From Kocuria dechangensis (GTDB lineage: Bacteria > Actinomycetota > Actinomycetes > Actinomycetales > Micrococcaceae): a stretch of 64,000 nucleotides of DNA. The stretch covers positions 47,031-111,030 of the forward strand of contig NZ_BMEQ01000015.1 in NCBI RefSeq assembly GCF_014636775.1, read 5' to 3'. The first letter of the stretch is position 1, and each line of letters starts with the position of its first letter. The notes under the pieces are model-generated. The model made no database searches. It was not told the origin of the DNA and worked only from the letters and a program-made list of their open reading frames with translations. A program made the position numbers and the translations under genes. Positions 26,744-36,012 of this stretch are shown in pieces.

Positions 26744-27118
26744 ATGGCCGACCTGTTCGACTTCAACCACGGCGGCGCCACGCATCCCGGGGCGCACGCC
26801 ATCGTCCATCCCGGCGCGGACGCCGGCGAGCACGTGGTGCGGTACACCGTGGTCGCCGAGACGCAGCAGCACATTACCCTCGACGACGGCTACACCTACG
26901 ACAAGTTCACCGGGGTGGTCCGCGGCCCCGCCGGGCGCCCGACGCTCCAGGACCGCCTGACGGTCACCGAGGGCAGCGCGATGTTCGACTCCTGGTCGGC
27001 CATCGCCGGCGAACCGCCACGGCGTCACCCGCCCGGCGCACCGGGCCGCGGGACGTCGCCGAGGGGCTCGGCCCGACGACGGCTCGGGGCCCTGCTGCGC
27101 CGCCTCGGGCGGCCGTGA
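26744..27118 (+). CDS. Hypothetical protein
   Basis: A 124-residue protein with a possible beta-rich N-terminal part (VVRYTVVAETQQHITLDDGY, then YDKFTGVVRG) and a basic, proline/arginine-rich tail that looks disordered. AGGAGA lies somewhat far (about 12 bases) from the ATG at 26744. No family recognised. The tail may be over-extended if the true stop context differs, but the first 85 residues look like a folded domain. Confidence 0.5.
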   Translation: MADLFDFNHGGATHPGAHAIVHPGADAGEHVVRYTVVAETQQHITLDDGYTYDKFTGVVRGPAGRPTLQDRLTVTEGSAMFDSWSAIAGEPPRRHPPGAPGRGTSPRGSARRRLGALLRRLGRP

Positions 27119-27184
27119 CGCCGCCGCACGGCATCGCGCGCCGGCCCGGGGCCCGGCCGCCGGACCCCGTCGGGAGAGCGTGGA

Positions 27185-29809
27185 TCAGCCGCGGGCCGCG
27201 GCCTGCGCCCGCAGCGCCCGGAGCAGGTGGTCGCGCTGCTCGAGGAGGATCCGCCGCAGCGCGCCCGGGGCCCCGGCGTGGTTGTTCAGCCACAGGTCGG
27301 TGCGCACGAGCACCGGGTGCCGCGCCGGGTCGTGACCGGGCCCCAGGTCCGACTGGGCGGGGTAGAGGCCCTCGACGATGCGGGTGGCCATGCCGATCGA
27401 GCGCTGCTCCCAGACGTCCTCGAGCATGGTGAAGTAGCGCTCGCGGTAGGGGTCCAGCAGCTCCGCCGGGCCGAGCTGGAAACCGGTGACGGTGGCGGTG
27501 AGCAGGTCGTTGGACAGCTCCTCGCCGGTGATCGCCGCCCACGCCTCGGCCTTCGCCCCGGACGTGGGGCGGGCGGCCCGGGTGCGCGCCCAGCCGATCT
27601 GCCCGGTGCGCGTGCGGTCGGCGGCCCGCTCCTGCTCGAGGGCCGCCGCGAGCCCGGGGTCCTCGCCGTGGGAGGTCGCGGCGAGGGCGGTCCACAGCGC
27701 CCAGCGCAGCTCCGAGCCCAGTGCCAGCCCGGGCAGGGCGTCCCGGCCGTCGAGCAGGTCCCGCAGCCAGCCCGCGTGGCTCGCGTCGCGGCGGGCCAGC
27801 CGCGCGGTGAGCCGGGCGAGGGCCAGCTGCCGGTCGCCGCCCGGGTCGGCGCGGCGCAGCTCCCGGACGGTGGCGTCGAGCAGGCGCCCGCGCAGCCGGT
27901 CCCGTCGGCCGAGCGGGGCGAAGCGCTCCACCGCCTGCACGGCGTGGTCCACCGCGTTCTGGAACATGCCGGGCTGCGGCTCGGGGAGCCCGTGGTCCAG
28001 GACCGCGCCGACCCAGTCGGAGGGGTCGAGCTCCGCGTCCCGCGTGGCGTTCCACAGCCCGGACCACAGCTGGGCCCTGGCCATGCCGTCCTCGACCGAG
28101 GACAGGGAGCTCAGGGCGGTGGTCAGGGACTGCGGGTCGAGGCGGGTCTTGGCGTAGGTGAGGTCCTCCTCGTTGACCACGAGCAGCGGCGCGGTGGTGC
28201 CCACGAGCTCGGGGACCTCCACGGAGGAGGACGCGGGCAGGTCCACGCTCACGGTCCCGGTGCGCACCAGGACGTCGCCGGGGCCGCGCTCGTAGGCCCC
28301 GAGCAGCAGCCGGTGCGGGCGCAGCACGCCGGAGCCGGGGTCCTGCAGCAGGGCCGCGAAGGTGACGGCGCCGTCGTCGTCGCGGGCGAGGTCGAGGGCG
28401 AGGGTGGAGACCCCGCTGGTGCTCAGCCACGCGTCCGCCCAGCCGTGGACGTCGCGCCCGGAGGCCTCCTCCAGGACGGCCAGGAAGTCCTGGAGCGTGG
28501 TGGAGCCGTAGGCGTGGCGGCGGAAGTAGGCCCGGCACGCGTCGACGAACGCCCCGTAGCCCACGAACGCCACGAGCTGCTTCAGGACGGCCGCGCCCTT
28601 GGCGTAGGTGATCCCGTCGAAGTTCTGCCGGGCCGCCTCCAGGTCCGGGATGTCCGCGACCACCGGGTGGGTGGTGGGCAGCTGGTCCTGCTGGTAGGCC
28701 CACGCCTTGCGCCGGTCGGCGAACGCGATCCACGCCTCCTCGTAGTCGGTCGCCTGCACGGAGGCGTGGGCGCCCATGAACTCGGCGAAGGACTCCTTGA
28801 GCCACAGGTCGTCCCACCAGGCCATGGTGACGAGGTCCCCGAACCACATGTGGGACATCTCGTGCATCAGCGTGTTGGCCCGGCCCTGGTACTGGGCGCG
28901 CGTGGCGCCGTCGGGGAACAGGTACTCCTCGGTGAACGTCACCAGCCCGGGGTTCTCCATGGCCCCCAGGTTGTACTCGGGCACGAACGCCTGCTCGTAC
29001 TTGCCGAAGGGGTAGGGGTGGCCGAACAGCTCCGTGAAGAAGGTCAGGCCCTGGCGGGTGAGGTCGAACAGCTCGCGCGCGCCCGTGTCCGCGTCCAGGT
29101 GTTCGGCCAGCGACGCCCGGCAGTACAGGGCCAGCGGCACGGACATCCGGGTGCCGTCCTCGAAGGAGTGCCGCCACTCGCCCGTCAGCCGGTGGTACGG
29201 CCCGGCCAGCACCGTGGTGATGTAGGTGGAGATCCGCTGGGTGGGGGAGAACTCGTGGCGCACCGCGTCCGGGCGCTCGGCGTCCGGGGCGGGCAGCGAG
29301 GCCATGCGGACCCCGTTGGAGGAGACCTGCCAGGCCGCGGGCGCGAGCACCGTGAAGCGGAAGGAGGCCTTGAGGTCCGGCTGCTCGAAGTTCGCGAACA
29401 CCCGGCGGGCGTCCGCCGGCTCGTACTGGGTGTACAGGTAGACCTGGCCGTCGGCGGGGTCCGTGAAGCGGTGCATCCCCTCGCCCGAGCGCGAGTACAG
29501 GCCCCGCCCGGCCACGGTGACCTCGTTGCGCTCCGCCAGCGAGGGCAGGCGCAGCCGCGAGCCCTCGAGGACGTCGTCCGGGTCCAGCTCCTCACCGTTG
29601 AGCGTCACGGACTCGACCGAGTGGGCGACGAAGTCCAGGAAGCTCTGGGCGCCCTCCTCCGCCGTGAAGCGCACGGTCGTGGTCGAGCCGAACGACTCCA
29701 CGGCCGGGTCCGCGGCGGCGGAGAGGTCCAGCAGCACGTCGTAGCTCTCCACGCCGATCAGCTCGGAGCGGTCCGCGGCCTCGCGGCGGGTCAGGTTCTC
29801 GTTGCGCAC
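27185..29809 (-). CDS. pepN: Aminopeptidase N (M1 family zinc metallopeptidase)
   Basis: An 874-residue cytoplasmic M1 aminopeptidase, the usual length for the actinobacterial form. The substrate-binding motif GAMENPGLVTF lies near residue 280. The zinc site HEMSH near 313 is followed by the third ligand in WLKESFAE, the correct HExxH-x18-E spacing. It trims N-terminal residues from peptides during protein turnover. The start is GTG at 29809 with only a weak ribosome-binding site. It is read toward the hypothetical gene at 26744-27118. Confidence 0.93.
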   Translation of the reverse strand: MRNENLTRREAADRSELIGVESYDVLLDLSAAADPAVESFGSTTTVRFTAEEGAQSFLDFVAHSVESVTLNGEELDPDDVLEGSRLRLPSLAERNEVTVAGRGLYSRSGEGMHRFTDPADGQVYLYTQYEPADARRVFANFEQPDLKASFRFTVLAPAAWQVSSNGVRMASLPAPDAERPDAVRHEFSPTQRISTYITTVLAGPYHRLTGEWRHSFEDGTRMSVPLALYCRASLAEHLDADTGARELFDLTRQGLTFFTELFGHPYPFGKYEQAFVPEYNLGAMENPGLVTFTEEYLFPDGATRAQYQGRANTLMHEMSHMWFGDLVTMAWWDDLWLKESFAEFMGAHASVQATDYEEAWIAFADRRKAWAYQQDQLPTTHPVVADIPDLEAARQNFDGITYAKGAAVLKQLVAFVGYGAFVDACRAYFRRHAYGSTTLQDFLAVLEEASGRDVHGWADAWLSTSGVSTLALDLARDDDGAVTFAALLQDPGSGVLRPHRLLLGAYERGPGDVLVRTGTVSVDLPASSSVEVPELVGTTAPLLVVNEEDLTYAKTRLDPQSLTTALSSLSSVEDGMARAQLWSGLWNATRDAELDPSDWVGAVLDHGLPEPQPGMFQNAVDHAVQAVERFAPLGRRDRLRGRLLDATVRELRRADPGGDRQLALARLTARLARRDASHAGWLRDLLDGRDALPGLALGSELRWALWTALAATSHGEDPGLAAALEQERAADRTRTGQIGWARTRAARPTSGAKAEAWAAITGEELSNDLLTATVTGFQLGPAELLDPYRERYFTMLEDVWEQRSIGMATRIVEGLYPAQSDLGPGHDPARHPVLVRTDLWLNNHAGAPGALRRILLEQRDHLLRALRAQAAARG

Positions 29810-29849
29810 GGTGCCATTGAACCATCCGGTCTCCGCGCGGGGGACGGGC

Positions 29850-30119
29850 TCAGGCGCTGTGCCGGGCCCCGCCGCGCTGCTCGAGCGCGGCGACGACCTC
29901 CTCGAAGCGGTCCTGCGTCACCGGGTGCGGGCCGTCGGGGTTCTCGAGGTACTCGCGGTCCAGCTGGCAGGAGATCCGGCTGTGCAGCACCTGCAGCTCC
30001 ACCAGGGGGAGGCCGGACAGCTCCGCCGGGAACTCGCACTCCGGGGCGAGGCAGGTGTCGCAGTCCTCGGAGGCCGCGGCGCGCCCGGCCCGGTTCCGGA
30101 AGGCGGCGACCGGGTTCAT
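29850..30119 (-). CDS. Small Cys-containing hypothetical protein
   Basis: An 89-residue protein with CDTCLAPECEFPAEL near residues 20-34, which could bind a metal. A helical segment follows (LPLVELQVLHSRISCQLDRE), then a charged C-terminus. Its ATG at 30119 overlaps the stop of the STAS-like gene (ATGA), so the two are translationally coupled. No family recognised. Confidence 0.6.
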   Translation of the reverse strand: MNPVAAFRNRAGRAAASEDCDTCLAPECEFPAELSGLPLVELQVLHSRISCQLDREYLENPDGPHPVTQDRFEEVVAALEQRGGARHSA

Positions 30120-30472
30120 GCCGCCACCTCGTCCCGGTGGCCGGGCGTCCAGGAACGCGCGGACGGCAGCAGGGCCGGTCCCTCGGGGGACCAGTAGGGG
30201 GCCGGCTGGGTGAGCACCCGCACCGGCCCGCCGCCCTGCCATTCGCGGTCGTGGTCCACGGACCACCGCAGCAGGTCCAGCGCGGCGGTCTCCACGCGGT
30301 GGGCGGCCGAGAGGTCGACGTCGACCGTCGCGTCCGGGGCCAGCCCCCGCGCCCGGTGGATGAGCGGGCACAGCGCCCGGTGGTTCCGCTCGGTCAGGCT
30401 CCCCGTCACGAGCAGGTGCACGAACCTGGCCTCGGGGTCCACCTGCACGACGACGGACAGGGTGTGCTCCAT
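30116..30472 (-). CDS. STAS-like domain protein
   Basis: A 118-residue single domain. VDPEARFVHLLVTGSL, then ATVDVDLSAAHRVETAALDL fits a STAS (anti-sigma-antagonist-like) fold, but the phosphorylated serine of classical antagonists is not in an obvious place. The ATG at 30472 follows GGAAGGA; an ATG at 30502 is less likely. Coupled to the next small gene and divergent from the glycan operon. The role could be regulatory; partner unknown. Confidence 0.55.
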   Translation of the reverse strand: MEHTLSVVVQVDPEARFVHLLVTGSLTERNHRALCPLIHRARGLAPDATVDVDLSAAHRVETAALDLLRWSVDHDREWQGGGPVRVLTQPAPYWSPEGPALLPSARSWTPGHRDEVAA

Positions 30473-30637
30473 GAAGTTCGTCCTTCCACCACAGCAATCC
30501 ATGGCCGGCTGCTTGACCAGTGCCTATGAGCCTAGGACCCGGACACCCGGTCCCACCAGACGTTTTGCGGAGTCGTTACAGTCCGTGTCCGGGGCCGGTC
30601 CCCGCCTCCCCGGGTCGCTGACACGCGCCCGGAACAA

Positions 30638-30668
30638 CGTCAGTCCCCTGACGACTTTGTGCAATACT
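30638..30668 (+). promoter_or_regulatory. Candidate promoter and operator of the glycan operon
   Basis: CGTCAG-TCCC-CTGACG (30638-30653) is a perfect inverted repeat. AATACT at 30663-30668 can be a -10 element; transcription would then begin at or beside the ATG at 30676. No ribosome-binding site is visible, so a leaderless message is likely. The inverted repeat would cover the -35 region. Confidence 0.45.
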
Positions 30669-30675
30669 CCGGCCT

Positions 30676-32313
30676 ATGAACTACCTCGGCATCAACGCGA
30701 TATTTCATGATCCCGCGGCGGCGCTCGTCGTGGACGGCAGGGTGGTGGCCGCCGCGGAGGAGGAGCGGTTCTCCCGGCGCAAGCACGGGAAGCGGCCCGT
30801 GCCGTTCTCGGCGTGGGAGCTGCCCGAGCAGGCCATGCGCTGGTGCCTGGAGGAGGCGGGGCTGAGCCCCGCCGACCTCGACGCGGTGGGCTACTCCTTC
30901 GACCCCTCGATCGCGGCGCAGATGCCGGACGACCCCTACGACCCGGTCCGCGTGGACTACGCCCGCAGGGCCCCGGGTTTCATCGCCGAGGCACTGCCGG
31001 GGCTGGACCGCGCCAGGGTCCGCTTCGTGGAGCACCACGTGGCCCACGCCGCCTCCGCCGGCCTGGCGGCCCCGCAGCGCACCAGCAGCGTCCTGGTGGT
31101 CGACGGCCGCGGCGAGGCCCACTCGCACCTCGCCGGCCGCTACCGGGACGGCGAGCTGGAGATCCTGGCCCGCCAGGCCCTGCCCGAGTCCCTGGGCCTG
31201 CTCTACGAGTCCCTCACCGGCCACCTCGGCTTCCTGCGCTCGAGCGACGAGTTCAAGGTCATGGCCCTGGCCTCCTACGGCGAGCCCCGCTTCCTGCCGG
31301 AGCTGCGCGAGATCGTCCGCGCCACGGGCGACGGCGGCTTCCGCGCGCAGGCCCCCGACTGGACCCGCTTCGCGCCCCGCCGGGTCGACGACGGGACGTG
31401 GGGCGGCGACCACGCGGACCTCGCCGCCTCGGTGCAGGCCGTGGTGGAGGAGGTCCTCGTGGACCTGGCCACCTGGCTGCACGAACAGACCGGGGACCGG
31501 GTCCTCACGATGGCCGGCGGCACCGCACTCAACTGCGTGGCCAACTCCCGGATCTGGCGCGAGACGCCGTTCGAGGAGGTCTGGGTCCAGCCCGCCTCCG
31601 GCGACTCCGGGACCGCCCTCGGCGCCGCCCTGCACCTGGCCCAGGAGGCCGGGGACCTGGGCGAGCCCCAGCCCACCGCGGCGCTCGGCCGCAGCTGGTC
31701 CGGCGAGGAGCTGGCGCAGTGGCTGAGCACCGCCCAGGTGCCCTTCACCACCCCGCAGGACCTGGCCGGCGAGGTCGCCGACATCCTCGCGGACAACGGC
31801 GTGATCGCCTGGTTCGACGGCCGCAGCGAGTTCGGCCCCCGCGCCCTGGGCCGCCGCTCCCTGATCGCCAACCCCATGCACCCCGAGAACCTCGAGCGGC
31901 TCAACGACGTCAAGGGCCGCGAGCAGTTCCGGCCCGTGGCGCCGATGGTGCTCGAGGAGCGCGCCGGGGAGATCTTCGCCGGGGGGCCGATCCCCAGCCC
32001 CTTCATGCTCTTCGTCCACGACGTCGCCCCGGAGTGGCGCGAGCGGATCCCGACCGTGACCCACGTGGACGGCACGGCCCGGATCCAGACCGTGACCGAC
32101 GAGGACAACGCCGGGATCGCGGCGCTGCTGCGGGCCTTCGACGAGCGCACGGGCGTGCCCGTCGTCGTCAACACCTCGCTGAACACCGCCGGGCGGCCCA
32201 TGGTGGACGACCCCCGCGACGCCCTCGAGCTGTTCGGCTCGGCCCCGGTCGCCGCGCTCGTGCTCGGCCCGCACCTGGTCCGCCGGGCCTCGTTCTTCCA
32301 GGAGGCCCGATGA
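30676..32313 (+). CDS. Carbamoyltransferase, NodU/CmcH family
   Basis: A 545-residue carbamoyltransferase, which transfers a carbamoyl group from carbamoyl phosphate (through an adenylate) to a hydroxyl, often on a sugar. The N-terminal Kae1-like domain starts GINAIFHDPAAALVVDGRVV and has EEERFSRRKH and GGTALNCVANS near residue 280. The C-terminal domain contains SEFGPRALGRRSLIANP and FRPVAPMVLEE. It heads an eight-gene operon of sugar-activating enzymes and glycosyltransferases, so its acceptor is probably a cell-surface glycan sugar. The next gene overlaps its stop. Confidence 0.88.
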   Translation: MNYLGINAIFHDPAAALVVDGRVVAAAEEERFSRRKHGKRPVPFSAWELPEQAMRWCLEEAGLSPADLDAVGYSFDPSIAAQMPDDPYDPVRVDYARRAPGFIAEALPGLDRARVRFVEHHVAHAASAGLAAPQRTSSVLVVDGRGEAHSHLAGRYRDGELEILARQALPESLGLLYESLTGHLGFLRSSDEFKVMALASYGEPRFLPELREIVRATGDGGFRAQAPDWTRFAPRRVDDGTWGGDHADLAASVQAVVEEVLVDLATWLHEQTGDRVLTMAGGTALNCVANSRIWRETPFEEVWVQPASGDSGTALGAALHLAQEAGDLGEPQPTAALGRSWSGEELAQWLSTAQVPFTTPQDLAGEVADILADNGVIAWFDGRSEFGPRALGRRSLIANPMHPENLERLNDVKGREQFRPVAPMVLEERAGEIFAGGPIPSPFMLFVHDVAPEWRERIPTVTHVDGTARIQTVTDEDNAGIAALLRAFDERTGVPVVVNTSLNTAGRPMVDDPRDALELFGSAPVAALVLGPHLVRRASFFQEAR

Positions 32314-33962
32314 CCGCGCAGCACACCCCGGCCGCCGTGCCCGCCCGCTACGCCGTGGTCGTCCCCTCCGTCGGGCGGCCCACGCTCCAGCGGCTGCTGG
32401 ACACCCTCGCCGCGCAGGAGGTCGACGCCCGGCACCCCGGTCCGCTCGTGGTCGTCGTGGTCGACGACCGGCGCGGGGACCCCGCCCCGCTCGAGCCGGT
32501 CGTCCCGGCCTCCGTGGGCTGGGCCGTGCGCACGGTGCGCGGCTGGGGCCGCGGCCCGGCCGCCGCCCGCAACCGCGGCTGGCGCGCCGCGCGGGCCTCG
32601 GGCGCCGAGTGGATCGCGTTCCTGGACGACGACGTGGAGCTGCCGGCGGGCTGGTGCCGCCGCCTGGCCGAGGACCTCGCCGCGTGCGGGCCCCGGACGG
32701 GGGCCACGCAGGGCCGGATCGAGGTCCCCCTGCCGGCCCACCGCGCCCCCACCGACTGGGAGCGCAACACCGCCTCCCTCGAGGACGCCGACTGGGCGAC
32801 GGCGGACATGGCCTACCGCCTGGAGGCCCTCGAGGCCGTCTCCGGCTTCGACGAGCGCTTCCCGCGGGCCTACCGCGAGGACGCGGACCTCGCCCTGCGC
32901 GTGCGGCGCGCCGGGTGGCAGCTGGTGCGCGGGCGGCGGCGGATCACCCACCCCGTCCGTCCCGCCGACGACCTGGTGAGCCTGCGGGTGCAGGCCGGCA
33001 ACGCCGACGACGCCCTGATGCGCCGCCTGCACGGGCCGGACTGGCGCACGGAGGCCGAGGCCCCCGCGGGCGGCTTCCGGTGGCACGTCGCGACCGTCTC
33101 CGCCCTGGCGGTCGCCGCCGCCGGCGCCGGGACCGCGCTGGCCGCGACGGCGCTGGGGCACCGCCCGGCCGGCCGCGGCGCCCTGGCCGTCGCCGGGGCC
33201 GGGGCGGCCGCCTGGGGCTGGCTGACCGGACGGTTCGTCGCGCTGCGCATGGCCCCCGGGCCCGGGCCGGGCGAGCCGGAGTTCGGCCCGGAGCTGGACC
33301 GGATGGTCCGGACCAGCGTCGCGATCCCCGTGGCGGCCGTGCGGCACAGGGCCCGGGGCTGGTGGCGGCACCGCGGGACCGGGCCCTGGCCGGTGCCCGT
33401 GCGCGCGGTGCTCTTCGACCGGGACGGCACCCTGGTCCACGACGTGCCCTACAACGGCGACCCCTCGAAGGTCGAGCTCGTCCCCGGGGCGCGCGAGGCG
33501 GTCGACGCCGTGCGCGCCGCGGGCCTGCGGGTGGGCGTGGTGTCCAACCAGTCGGGGATCGGCCGGGGCCTGCTCACCCGTGAGCAGGTCGACGCCGTCA
33601 ACGCCCGGGTGGCCGAGCTGCTCGGCCCGTTCGACACGTGGCAGGTGTGCCCGCACGCCCCCGAGGACGCCTGCGCGTGCCGCAAGCCGCGGCCGGGCAT
33701 GGTGCTGGCCGCCGCCGCGGAGCTGGGCGTGGACTCCTCCGAGTGCGTGCTGATCGGGGACATCGGGGCCGACGTCGAGGCCGCCCAGGCCGCCGGCGCC
33801 CGCAGCGTCCTGGTCCCCACACCGGTGACCCGCGGCCAGGAGGTCGCCGACGCCCCCGCCGTGGCGGCGACCCTGCTCGAGGCCGTCGCCGCCGTCCTGG
33901 GCGGGGACCGGGACCCCCGCGCCGCCGACCGCCCGGCCGCGACGGCCGTGGCCGGGGGCTGA
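32310..33962 (+). CDS. Fusion: GT2 glycosyltransferase + GmhB-type heptose bisphosphatase (HAD)
   Basis: A 550-residue two-domain protein. Residues about 10-230 are a family 2 glycosyltransferase (VVVPSVGRPTLQRLLDTLAA, then WIAFLDDDVELP for the metal site). A hydrophobic stretch near 250-305 may touch the membrane. Residues about 365-530 are a HAD phosphatase of the GmhB type: FDRDGTLVHDVPYNGDP near 369, SNQSGIGRGLL, zinc-binding CPHAPEDACACRKPRPGM near 446 and IGDIGADVEAA. GmhB removes the 7-phosphate of heptose 1,7-bisphosphate. Fusing a sugar-nucleotide pathway step to a transferase is unusual. The ATG overlaps the previous stop. Confidence 0.85.
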   Translation: MTAQHTPAAVPARYAVVVPSVGRPTLQRLLDTLAAQEVDARHPGPLVVVVVDDRRGDPAPLEPVVPASVGWAVRTVRGWGRGPAAARNRGWRAARASGAEWIAFLDDDVELPAGWCRRLAEDLAACGPRTGATQGRIEVPLPAHRAPTDWERNTASLEDADWATADMAYRLEALEAVSGFDERFPRAYREDADLALRVRRAGWQLVRGRRRITHPVRPADDLVSLRVQAGNADDALMRRLHGPDWRTEAEAPAGGFRWHVATVSALAVAAAGAGTALAATALGHRPAGRGALAVAGAGAAAWGWLTGRFVALRMAPGPGPGEPEFGPELDRMVRTSVAIPVAAVRHRARGWWRHRGTGPWPVPVRAVLFDRDGTLVHDVPYNGDPSKVELVPGAREAVDAVRAAGLRVGVVSNQSGIGRGLLTREQVDAVNARVAELLGPFDTWQVCPHAPEDACACRKPRPGMVLAAAAELGVDSSECVLIGDIGADVEAAQAAGARSVLVPTPVTRGQEVADAPAVAATLLEAVAAVLGGDRDPRAADRPAATAVAGG

Positions 33963-33964
33963 GC

Positions 33965-35065
33965 GTGGGGCGCACCCTGGCCGTCCGCCTCGACTCGGAC
34001 GGGGACGTGCTGCTGACCGGCCCCGCGATCCGGGCCCTGGCCCGGATCGGGAACCCCGTGGACGTGCTGGCCTCGCCCTCCGGGGCGGCCGCCGCCCGGC
34101 TGCTGCCGGACGTGGCCGACGTCCTCGTGCACTCCGCCCCGTGGTCCGGCTTCCGGCCCCCGGCGGTGGACCGGGACGCGACCCTGGGCCTCGTCGACGA
34201 CCTCGCGGCCCGCGGCTACGACCTCGCCGTCGTGTTCACGTCCTTCCACCAGAGCCCCCTGCCCATGGCGCTGCTGGCCCGGCTCGCCGGGATCGGCCGG
34301 GTGGTCGCCACGAGCGAGGACTACCCCGGTTCGCTGCTGGACGTCCGGCACCGCCGCGCGGACCCGCCCGGCGGCGGGCACGAGGTGGAGGCCGCGATGG
34401 AGGTCGCGGTGGCCGCCGGCGCCCCGGAGTCCGCGGAGGAGGACCTGCGCCTGGCCGTGCGCCGGCCCCTGCCGCCCCTGCCGCGGGAGCTCGCCGACCG
34501 GCTCGGCGGGCGGGGCTTCGTGGTGCTGCACCCCGGCGCCTCCGTCCCCTCCCGCGGGCTGACCCCGGAGCACGCCGGGGCTCTGGCGGCCGGCCTGGCC
34601 GCTGCGGGCCACGCCGTGGTCGTGACCGGCGGGCCGGGGGAGCGCGGGCTCGCCGCCGCGACCGTCGCGGCCGCCCGCGCCGCGGTCCCCGGCGGGACCG
34701 TGCTGGACCTGGCCGGCCGCACCGACCTCCCCGGCCTGGCCGGGGTGCTGGCGGCGGCGCGCTGCGTCGTCGTCGGCAACACCGGTCCCGCCCACCTGGC
34801 CGCCGCCGTGGGCACCCCGGTCGTCTCCCTGTTCTCCCCCGTGGTGCCCCCCGAGCGGTGGGCGCCGTACGGGGTGCCCGTCGTGCTGCTCGGGGACCAG
34901 GGCGCGGCCTGCCGCGGCTCCCGGGCGCGGGAGTGCCCCGTCCCCGGCCACCCGTGCCTGTCCTCCGTCCCCCCGGCCGCCGTGGTCGGGGCCGTGGAAC
35001 GGCTGGCCACGACCGGGCCCGTCCCCGCCACCGCCACCGAAGGAGGACCCGGGTGCGCATCCTGA
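33965..35065 (+). CDS. Glycosyltransferase family 9 (heptosyltransferase-like)
   Basis: A 366-residue GT9-like protein: an N-terminal Rossmann part starting RTLAVRLDSDGDVLLTGPAI, then VVLHPGASVPSRGLTPEH and the donor-site motif VVGNTGPAHLAAAVGTPVV near residue 265. GT9 enzymes transfer heptose from ADP-heptose, and the operon encodes a route to that donor. The GTG at 33965 is 2 bases after the fusion gene. The next gene overlaps its end by 13 bases. Acceptor unknown; no lipopolysaccharide is expected in this lineage. Confidence 0.82.
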   Translation: MGRTLAVRLDSDGDVLLTGPAIRALARIGNPVDVLASPSGAAAARLLPDVADVLVHSAPWSGFRPPAVDRDATLGLVDDLAARGYDLAVVFTSFHQSPLPMALLARLAGIGRVVATSEDYPGSLLDVRHRRADPPGGGHEVEAAMEVAVAAGAPESAEEDLRLAVRRPLPPLPRELADRLGGRGFVVLHPGASVPSRGLTPEHAGALAAGLAAAGHAVVVTGGPGERGLAAATVAAARAAVPGGTVLDLAGRTDLPGLAGVLAAARCVVVGNTGPAHLAAAVGTPVVSLFSPVVPPERWAPYGVPVVLLGDQGAACRGSRARECPVPGHPCLSSVPPAAVVGAVERLATTGPVPATATEGGPGCAS

Positions 35066-36012
35066 CCTGGCACGTCCACGGGTCGTGGACGACGACGTTC
35101 GTGCACGGACCCCACGAGTACCTGATCCCCGTGGTCGAGGGCCGCGGCCCCGACGGCCGGGGCCGGGCCGAGACGTGGGAGTGGCCCGCCGCCGCGCGGG
35201 AGCTCACCCCCGAGGAGCTCGCCGACGCGGCGTTCGACGTCGTGCTGCTGCAGCGGCCCCACGAGCTCGAGCTCGTGGAGCGCTGGACCGGCCGCCGGCC
35301 CGGCGTCGACGTCCCCGCCGTCTACGTCGAGCACGACACCCCGCGCGGGACCCCCGTCGGCACCCGTCACCCGATGGCCGAGCGCTCCGACGTCCCGGTC
35401 GTGCACGTGACCCACTTCAACCGGATGATGTGGGACAACGGGGACGCCCCCACCGAGGTGGTCGAGCACGGGATCCTGGACCCCGGCCCGCTCTACACGG
35501 GCACCACCGGCAGCCTCGCCGTCGTCGTCAACGAGCCGGTCCGCCGCGGGCGGATCGCCGGGACCGACCTGGTGACCGCCATGGCGCAGCGGTTGCCCGT
35601 GGACGTCTACGGCATGGGCATGGACCAGCTCGCGGCCCTCGCCCCGCACATGGCCGGGCGGCTGCACGAGAACTACCCGCAGGAGGAGCTGCACGCCGCT
35701 CTCGGCGCGCACCGGGCCTACTTCCACCCGTACCGGTGGACCAGCCTGGGCCTGGCGCTGCTGGAGGCCATGACCCTCGGGATGCCGGTGCTGGGGCTGT
35801 CCACCACCGAGGCCCCGCGCGCGGTGCCCCCGGAGGCGGGCCTGCTCTCCAACGACCCGGAGGCCCTCGCCGCGCAGGCCCGGCAGTGGCTCGACGACCC
35901 CGGCGCGGCCTCCGCCGCGGGCGCCGCCGCCCGCGAGCACGCCCTGACACATTTCGGCTCCGACCGCTTCCTGGCGGACTGGGACCGGATCCTTGGGAAG
36001 GTGACAGCATGA
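35053..36012 (+). CDS. Glycosyltransferase, GT4-like
   Basis: A 319-residue GT-B type transferase: RILTWHVHGSWTTTFVHG at the start, VYVEHDTPRG, and the C-terminal donor region YRWTSLGLALLEAMTLGMPV, close to the E-x7-E pattern of family 4. Its length is short for GT4, mostly from a reduced N-terminal domain. GTG at 35053 is preceded by AGGAGG, which decides the start. Its ATGA overlap with the next gene couples them. Confidence 0.75.
   Translation: MRILTWHVHGSWTTTFVHGPHEYLIPVVEGRGPDGRGRAETWEWPAAARELTPEELADAAFDVVLLQRPHELELVERWTGRRPGVDVPAVYVEHDTPRGTPVGTRHPMAERSDVPVVHVTHFNRMMWDNGDAPTEVVEHGILDPGPLYTGTTGSLAVVVNEPVRRGRIAGTDLVTAMAQRLPVDVYGMGMDQLAALAPHMAGRLHENYPQEELHAALGAHRAYFHPYRWTSLGLALLEAMTLGMPVLGLSTTEAPRAVPPEAGLLSNDPEALAAQARQWLDDPGAASAAGAAAREHALTHFGSDRFLADWDRILGKVTA

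Noticed and set aside
30813..33962. 1049-residue frame running through the carbamoyltransferase gene
   Set aside because: Only its last 550 residues are a protein (GT2-GmhB); the rest is an out-of-frame reading of the carbamoyltransferase.
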